The notes under the pieces were generated by a model. The model had not been told where the DNA came from, did no database searches, and was given only the letters and a program-made list of their open reading frames with translations. Source: JBCDIQ01 sp039024295 (GTDB taxonomy: Bacteria > Bacteroidota > Bacteroidia > J057). Taken from it: a stretch of DNA of 8,986 bases. Positions 5,600-8,986 of the stretch are shown one piece after another. Each line of letters begins with the position of its first letter. Positions within the stretch are counted from its first letter, which is position 1. A program made the translations under genes and the position numbers. Location: the NCBI GenBank assembly GCA_039024295.1, contig JBCDIQ010000241.1:1-8986 (forward strand), read 5' to 3'.

Positions 5600-6898
5600 T
5601 CATTCGGCGCGAAGGGCGTCCACTGGGCTCACCTGAACTGCCCGGTAGGCAGGTAAAATCCCTGCCAGCGCACCAAAAAATATTAAAATGCCCAATGCCC
5701 GGAGTGCTACCTCTAATTCAATTCCAGGGCGTTGGAACATGCCGACATCATCTACAGAGAAATCTAGGAGCAACCCAAATTGGTTCAGGAAATCTATCCA
5801 TAAACCAGAGTTGTAAAAAGCATTCAACGCAACTGCGGCTACCAGGCCAAGGTAGCCCGCAATTGAGGTCAGGACGATTGATTCGGTGATTACCTGCCGG
5901 ATAACTGACCAAGGGGTGGCCCCCATGGCTCGCCGTATTCCAAACTCCCGCGTACGCTCTTTTACAATAATGAGCATAATGTTACTTACCCCGATGACGC
6001 CAGCCAGCAGGGTACCAATTCCTACAAATAAGATTACCAAGTCAAATACGGTGAACACCCCCTGGATTTGCTCAAATTCCTTTTCTGCATTCCACCTGCC
6101 AAATGCCCTTCTATCCTGAGGATGAATTTTATGCAGACGGGCTAAAACAGACACTGCTTCCTGTTCCACAGCCGAGGCCGACAAGCCGGGTTTAGCCATA
6201 AGGGAAAGCCAACCAATCCGATCTCCGTAATTGAAGGCCCTCTGGAAAGTGGTAAATGGAATATAGATGGTCTGAGTAGCGCGTAAGGCACGGTCGCCAT
6301 CTTGCTTTGGTCCAAAGACACCCACCACCTGAAAGGGAATGGTATTGATGGTGATGTATTCTCCAATTGGATCTTCCCCTGGTTCAAATAGTACAGTGCG
6401 TACCCGGGTACCAATCACACAGGTCTTGCGCTGTCCTTCCATGTCCAGTTGATTGATGAAACGCCCAGCGAGCATCTTCGGCTGGTCGATGTATTGGTAT
6501 TCCGGACAATCTCCCATTACCTGGAAACCACCTGCCTTGGTACCTCGTGTCACATTATTACCGTCGTTCCAGCCACCTAGTTGATTTCGTGGAACCACCA
6601 GATCAATGGTGGAAACTTCCTTTCGCAGTGCCTCTACATCTCCTGAGCGTAGGTTAAAGTACCTGCCGATAGGCAGTCCCATGTGGGCCATGGTAGTTGA
6701 ACGGGTCCAGATGGCAATCCGGTTGGTCGTAAGTGCCCCAAACTCTTCCCTCACGCCTCCATTGAGGCCATTAGCCGAGGAAAGCATCAGGATAAGCATA
6801 AAAATGGCCCAAAACACCCCAAGGGCAGTCAGGAATGTTCTCCACTTGTTCTTTGTAAGTGAAGCATATATTTCTTGCCATTGGTCGAGGTCGAACAT
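5600..6898 (-). CDS. MacB-type ABC transporter permease 2 (FtsX family)
   Basis: An inner-membrane permease of 432 residues with the MacB layout but no fused ATPase. TM1 lies at about 22-41 (TFLTALGVFWAIFMLILMLS). A large periplasmic domain (about 45-280, MacB_PCD) follows, then the FtsX core with TM2 at about 283-309, TM3 at about 338-362 and TM4 at about 398-416. The cytoplasmic segment KERTREFGIRRAMGATPWSV (313-332) is the coupling region that contacts the ATPase. The tail ends PAYRAVQVSPVDALRAE, as expected for the family. The first 45 residues match permease 1 at 27 positions, so the two are paralogues. Relative to permease 1 it has a longer periplasmic domain and a longer TM3-TM4 loop. 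The ATG at 6896-6898 has no Shine-Dalgarno before it. Confidence 0.94.
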   Translation of the reverse strand: MFDLDQWQEIYASLTKNKWRTFLTALGVFWAIFMLILMLSSANGLNGGVREEFGALTTNRIAIWTRSTTMAHMGLPIGRYFNLRSGDVEALRKEVSTIDLVVPRNQLGGWNDGNNVTRGTKAGGFQVMGDCPEYQYIDQPKMLAGRFINQLDMEGQRKTCVIGTRVRTVLFEPGEDPIGEYITINTIPFQVVGVFGPKQDGDRALRATQTIYIPFTTFQRAFNYGDRIGWLSLMAKPGLSASAVEQEAVSVLARLHKIHPQDRRAFGRWNAEKEFEQIQGVFTVFDLVILFVGIGTLLAGVIGVSNIMLIIVKERTREFGIRRAMGATPWSVIRQVITESIVLTSIAGYLGLVAAVALNAFYNSGLWIDFLNQFGLLLDFSVDDVGMFQRPGIELEVALRALGILIFFGALAGILPAYRAVQVSPVDALRAE

Positions 6899-6953
6899 AG
6901 AGGAGGTAGGTATTAGGTATTAGGTTTCAGTGGTCAGTTTTCAGTGTTCGGTA

Positions 6954-7037
6954 TTCAGTGATATAAAAATAGTTTATCTCATTCGGGTGAACTTCACGTT
7001 TTGCTTTCTGAAAACTGATACCCGTGAACTGTACACT
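6954..7037. repeat. Direct repeat, copy A (about 84 bp)
   Basis: It begins TTCAGTGATATAAAAATAG, contains TTATCTCATTCGGGTGAAC (6974-6992) and CTTCACGTTTTGCTT, and ends in complementary heptads. Aligned by eye with copy B it shows about 10 mismatches and one gap (about 87% identity). Within the core, GTGAA-C-TTCAC is a short perfect palindrome around a central base; copy B has GTAAA instead and so loses it. Confidence 0.88.
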
Positions 7038-7040
7038 ATT

Positions 7041-7123
7041 TTCAGTGGTATAAAAAAGGTTATCTCATTCGGGTAAACTTCACGTTTTGCTTGCCGAAAA
7101 CTGATAACCGATAACTGTGAACT
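7041..7123. repeat. Direct repeat, copy B (about 83 bp)
   Basis: Second copy of the 84-bp unit, only 3 bp after copy A, giving a period of 86-87 bp. The same core runs from 7060 (TTATCTCATTCGGGTAAAC, then CTTCACGTTTTGCTT). It ends 1 bp from the permease 1 stop at 7125-7127. Its last four heptads fit the family consensus better than those of copy A. Confidence 0.88.
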
Positions 7124-7124
7124 T

Positions 7125-8366
7125 CTACTCATCTCTCAGGGCTTCAATGGGATTAATAGACGCTGCCCGCCGCGCAGGGATCAGGCCAGCAAAAATGCCT
7201 ATTACCACCAGTAATAGGGTTGCATAAATGGCCGTAGGAAGATTCACCGTTGGGTCCATGTAACTGAGGTCTGGGACAAAATTGGTCAGCACGTAATTGA
7301 TCAGCTCTAGGAATCCTACACCGATTACTAAGCCAACATACCCGGCAGCTGCTGTGATGAAAATTGATTCCTGAATGATCAAGCTGATGATGGACCACGG
7401 CGTTGCTCCCAGCGACTTTCGGACACCTATCTCACGGGTGCGCTCCTTCACCACAATGACCATGATGTTTCCCACACCTACCATACCCACCATGAGGGTA
7501 CCTATGCCAATGACCAGCACAAAGATGCTGATGCCCTGAAGTAAATCTGCAAATCGTTTAAACTCAGCTGCATTATTGTTAACATCGATAGCTCTTGGGT
7601 CCGAAGGAGAAAAGTTATGGCGCTGTGCTAGAAATAATCGTACCTGGTCAGCCATCTTTTCTGTCTCCTCTATCGGCGCATCACCTGTGGTAAACATCAA
7701 TCGATTAATCCTGTCTTGCCCGCCAAATGCTCGTTGTGCAGTACTAATTGGCAGATAGAGGGTTTCGTTCTCTCCGGGTCCGCCTTCATCGATGAATATG
7801 CCCACCACCCGAAAAGGGATTCCCCCGACATCCAGGTACTTCCCCAGCGGAGGCACTCCTTTAAACAGGGATTGGGCAATCAAATGCCCAATTACCACCA
7901 CCTTCCTGTTCTCGTCAATGTCTCTTTGGTTGAGGTAGCGCCCTTGCTGAATAATCGTATTTTCGATGTGCTGGTGTCCAGGATGAACGGACCGTACATT
8001 GAACCTGCCATTTTCTTTGCCAAAGCTTATGACCGTATTACTCGGGATGCTGAAGCGCGCGGTTGTGTGTTCTACCCCTGCGATATCGCGTTTGATATCT
8101 TCGAGGTCACGGTTCCTTAGCTGGATATCCCTGCCGGGTTGCATCCCTTGGTAGGGAATAGAGGTCTCACCCGAGGATACCCATATGCTATTGATCGCAT
8201 CGTCACGGAACTGGTAGATTACATAGTTTTCCAGCCCCTTTCCCATCCCCAATAAAAGGATCAGCATAAATATTCCCCACGCAACGGAAAATGCCGTCAG
8301 GAAGGTCCGCAATTTGTTGCGCCTGATGGTGGAAAATATTTCTTGCCATTTATCCCAGTCAAACAT
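7125..8366 (-). CDS. MacB-type ABC transporter permease 1 (FtsX family)
   Basis: A 413-residue inner-membrane permease. It begins MFDWDKWQEI, and TM1 follows at about 22-41 (AFSVAWGIFMLILLLG). The MacB_PCD periplasmic domain covers about 45-275 and includes the conserved 'GxxF..D....rkvvviG' stretch near 142-160 and 'GIPFRVVGIF' near 182-191. TM2 is at about 278-303, TM3 at about 334-357 and TM4 at about 377-396. The coupling segment is KERTREIGVRKSLGATPWSI (307-326), and the C-terminus PARRAASINPIEALRDE is typical. No ATPase domain is fused; the ATPase is the gene just upstream, 80 bp away. With permease 2 it probably makes a heterodimer like LolC/LolE, although two separate homodimeric pumps sharing one ATPase cannot be excluded. 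Start is ATG 8364-8366; no Shine-Dalgarno is visible. Confidence 0.94.
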   Translation of the reverse strand: MFDWDKWQEIFSTIRRNKLRTFLTAFSVAWGIFMLILLLGMGKGLENYVIYQFRDDAINSIWVSSGETSIPYQGMQPGRDIQLRNRDLEDIKRDIAGVEHTTARFSIPSNTVISFGKENGRFNVRSVHPGHQHIENTIIQQGRYLNQRDIDENRKVVVIGHLIAQSLFKGVPPLGKYLDVGGIPFRVVGIFIDEGGPGENETLYLPISTAQRAFGGQDRINRLMFTTGDAPIEETEKMADQVRLFLAQRHNFSPSDPRAIDVNNNAAEFKRFADLLQGISIFVLVIGIGTLMVGMVGVGNIMVIVVKERTREIGVRKSLGATPWSIISLIIQESIFITAAAGYVGLVIGVGFLELINYVLTNFVPDLSYMDPTVNLPTAIYATLLLVVIGIFAGLIPARRAASINPIEALRDE

Positions 8367-8446
8367 AAGTGTAGGTTCTCAGGTATCAGTTTTCCCCGCT
8401 TCGCGGGATTTCGCTTCGCTCAACGGTTTTCAGGTTTAAAGTGGCC
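8367..8446. repeat. ATPase/permease 1 spacer: heptads split by a GC-hairpin segment
   Basis: Heptad units are seen at 8373-8394 (AGGTTCTC with one extra base, AGGTATC, AGTTTTC) and again at 8425-8438 (GGTTTTC, AGGTTTA), all in the same orientation. Between them is a 30-bp segment (8395-8424) that begins with a perfect small hairpin, CCCGC-TTC-GCGGG (8395-8407), and goes on with TTTCGCTTCGCTCAAC. The segment is more GC-rich than the flanking array and looks inserted into it. Confidence 0.7.
8395..8407. repeat. Short GC hairpin (CCCGC-TTC-GCGGG)
   Basis: A 5-bp perfect stem with a 3-base loop lies between the ATPase stop and the permease 1 start. No T-run follows it on the minus strand, so it is not a classical terminator. 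It could act as a weak attenuator or an mRNA-stability element, or be a mark of the inserted segment. Confidence 0.5.
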
Positions 8447-8986
8447 TTAAGAAGATTCTATGATGCCATCACGCAACCGGATGATTCGCTGGGTCATTTC
8501 AGCAATGTCTTGTTCGTGGGTAACAATGATAACTGTAATCCCTTGTTGGTTGATGTCTTTGAGCACATCCATTACCTCATAGGATGTCTTGGTATCTAAG
8601 GCTCCAGTTGGCTCATCTGCGAGGATCACCTGTGGCTGGGCAATCAAGGCACGGGCAATAGCTACCCGTTGTTTTTGTCCACCAGAAAGTTCATTCGGCA
8701 TATGTTCAGCCCACTCTCGTAAGCCTACTTTATCCAGGTATTCCATGGCTTGCTTGTTACGCTTCCTCCGTCCCACTTTTTGATAATACAGGGGAAGGGC
8801 CACATTTTCCATCGCGTTTTTGAAGGAAATCAGGTTGAAGGACTGAAATACAAATCCCAAAAATTTGTTCCGGTAAACTGCAGCCTGGGTTTCGCTCAGA
8901 TTTTTGATCAGGGTGCCGTCAAGGTGGTAGTTTCCTTGATCATAGCTGTCCAGAATTCCCAGAATATTGAGCAAGGTAGATTTTCC
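8447..8986 (-). CDS. ABC transporter ATPase, MacB/LolD type (5' end outside window)
   Basis: A cytoplasmic ATP-binding subunit that would power the two permeases. The frame is open to the window edge, so 179 residues are visible and the N-terminus is missing. The first visible residues are GKST, the end of the Walker A loop, followed by LLNILGILD. The Q-loop is in GFVFQSFNLI. The ABC signature is LSGGQKQRVAIARAL, Walker B is VILADEPTGALD with the catalytic Glu, the D-loop is ALDTKTS, and the switch His is in VIIVTHEQD. 'LDSYDQGNYHLDGTLI' just after Walker A and 'NAMENVALPLYYQ' are typical of the LolD/MacB/FtsE group. All visible motifs are intact, so the gene should be functional. The TTG at 8972-8974 is an internal leucine codon, not a start. 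This is the first of the four ABC genes visible in the transcription order; the promoter lies beyond the window. Confidence 0.95.
   Translation of the reverse strand, partial: GKSTLLNILGILDSYDQGNYHLDGTLIKNLSETQAAVYRNKFLGFVFQSFNLISFKNAMENVALPLYYQKVGRRKRNKQAMEYLDKVGLREWAEHMPNELSGGQKQRVAIARALIAQPQVILADEPTGALDTKTSYEVMDVLKDINQQGITVIIVTHEQDIAEMTQRIIRLRDGIIESS

Larger units (their letters stand above)
6899..7124. repeat. Permease 1/permease 2 spacer built of heptad arrays and a duplicated core
   Basis: The whole 226-bp spacer is patterned. An array of seven 7-base units fills 6908-6956: AGGTATT (twice), AGGTTTC, AGTGGTC, AGTTTTC, AGTGTTC, GGTATTC. After a core come complementary units at 7010-7037 (GAAAACT, GATACCC, GTGAACT, GTACACT). 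A second copy of the core then ends in GAAAACT, GATAACC, GATAACT, GTGAACT at 7096-7123, one base from the stop codon of permease 1. No open reading frame of note lies inside. It separates two genes that would normally be closely packed. Confidence 0.85.

Noticed and set aside
6899..7124. CRISPR array in the permease spacer
   Set aside because: Units are 7 bases with no unique spacers, and the longer repeat has only two adjacent copies separated by 3 bp; no cas genes are nearby.
7716..8120. 134-residue + strand frame opposite permease 1
   Set aside because: It is a shadow of the permease reading frame; no domain, signal or start context.
8972..8974. TTG as the start of the ATPase gene
   Set aside because: The frame stays open to the window edge and the codons before it encode GKST of Walker A, so the true start is outside the window.

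Overview
The window looks like chromosome from a member of the Bacteroidota, probably the Cytophagia/Flavobacteriia side. The signs are two TAnnTTTG-type -7 promoter boxes, weak or absent Shine-Dalgarno sequences before most starts, a rhomboid protease with the C-terminal extension usual in this phylum, and MacB-type permeases that begin MFDxDxWQEI. This is inferred from the sequence alone; no search was run. There are no tRNA or rRNA genes, no CRISPR array, no integrase and no transposase.

Left part (1-4300, all + strand). An AT-rich small membrane-anchored hypothetical protein (34-405) is followed by 195 bp without a gene. Next comes a compact transcription unit for a very basic 57-residue protein (601-774), with a -7-like box upstream and a strong intrinsic terminator (801-841) downstream. 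Then follow a rhomboid intramembrane serine protease (start best placed at 880), a DinB-like four-helix protein (1782-2249), a META/HslJ-like lipoprotein (2246-2674), a secreted beta-lactamase-fold serine hydrolase (2671-3741) and a multi-pass membrane protein (3770-4300). DinB, lipoprotein and hydrolase overlap by ATGA, so they are probably translationally coupled. The lipoprotein and hydrolase act in the envelope; what links them to the DinB-like protein is not evident.

Right part (4345-8986, all - strand). A MacAB/LolCDE-like ABC exporter cassette is read right to left: ATPase (cut by the window edge), permease 1, permease 2, and a HlyD/MacA-type periplasmic adaptor. The two permeases are paralogues and could form a heterodimer driven by the shared ATPase, with the adaptor linking them to an outer-membrane channel that is not encoded here.

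The most unusual feature is not a gene. All three spacers inside the ABC operon carry tandem arrays of a degenerate 7-base unit (RGTNNTC-like, or its complement GNNAACY-like). In two of the spacers the arrays occur in opposite orientations around a core. The 226-bp spacer between the permeases holds two near-tandem copies (about 84 bp each, roughly 87% identical) of a core flanked by heptads. In the spacer next to the ATPase a short GC hairpin segment interrupts the array. The + strand gene cluster has none of this.
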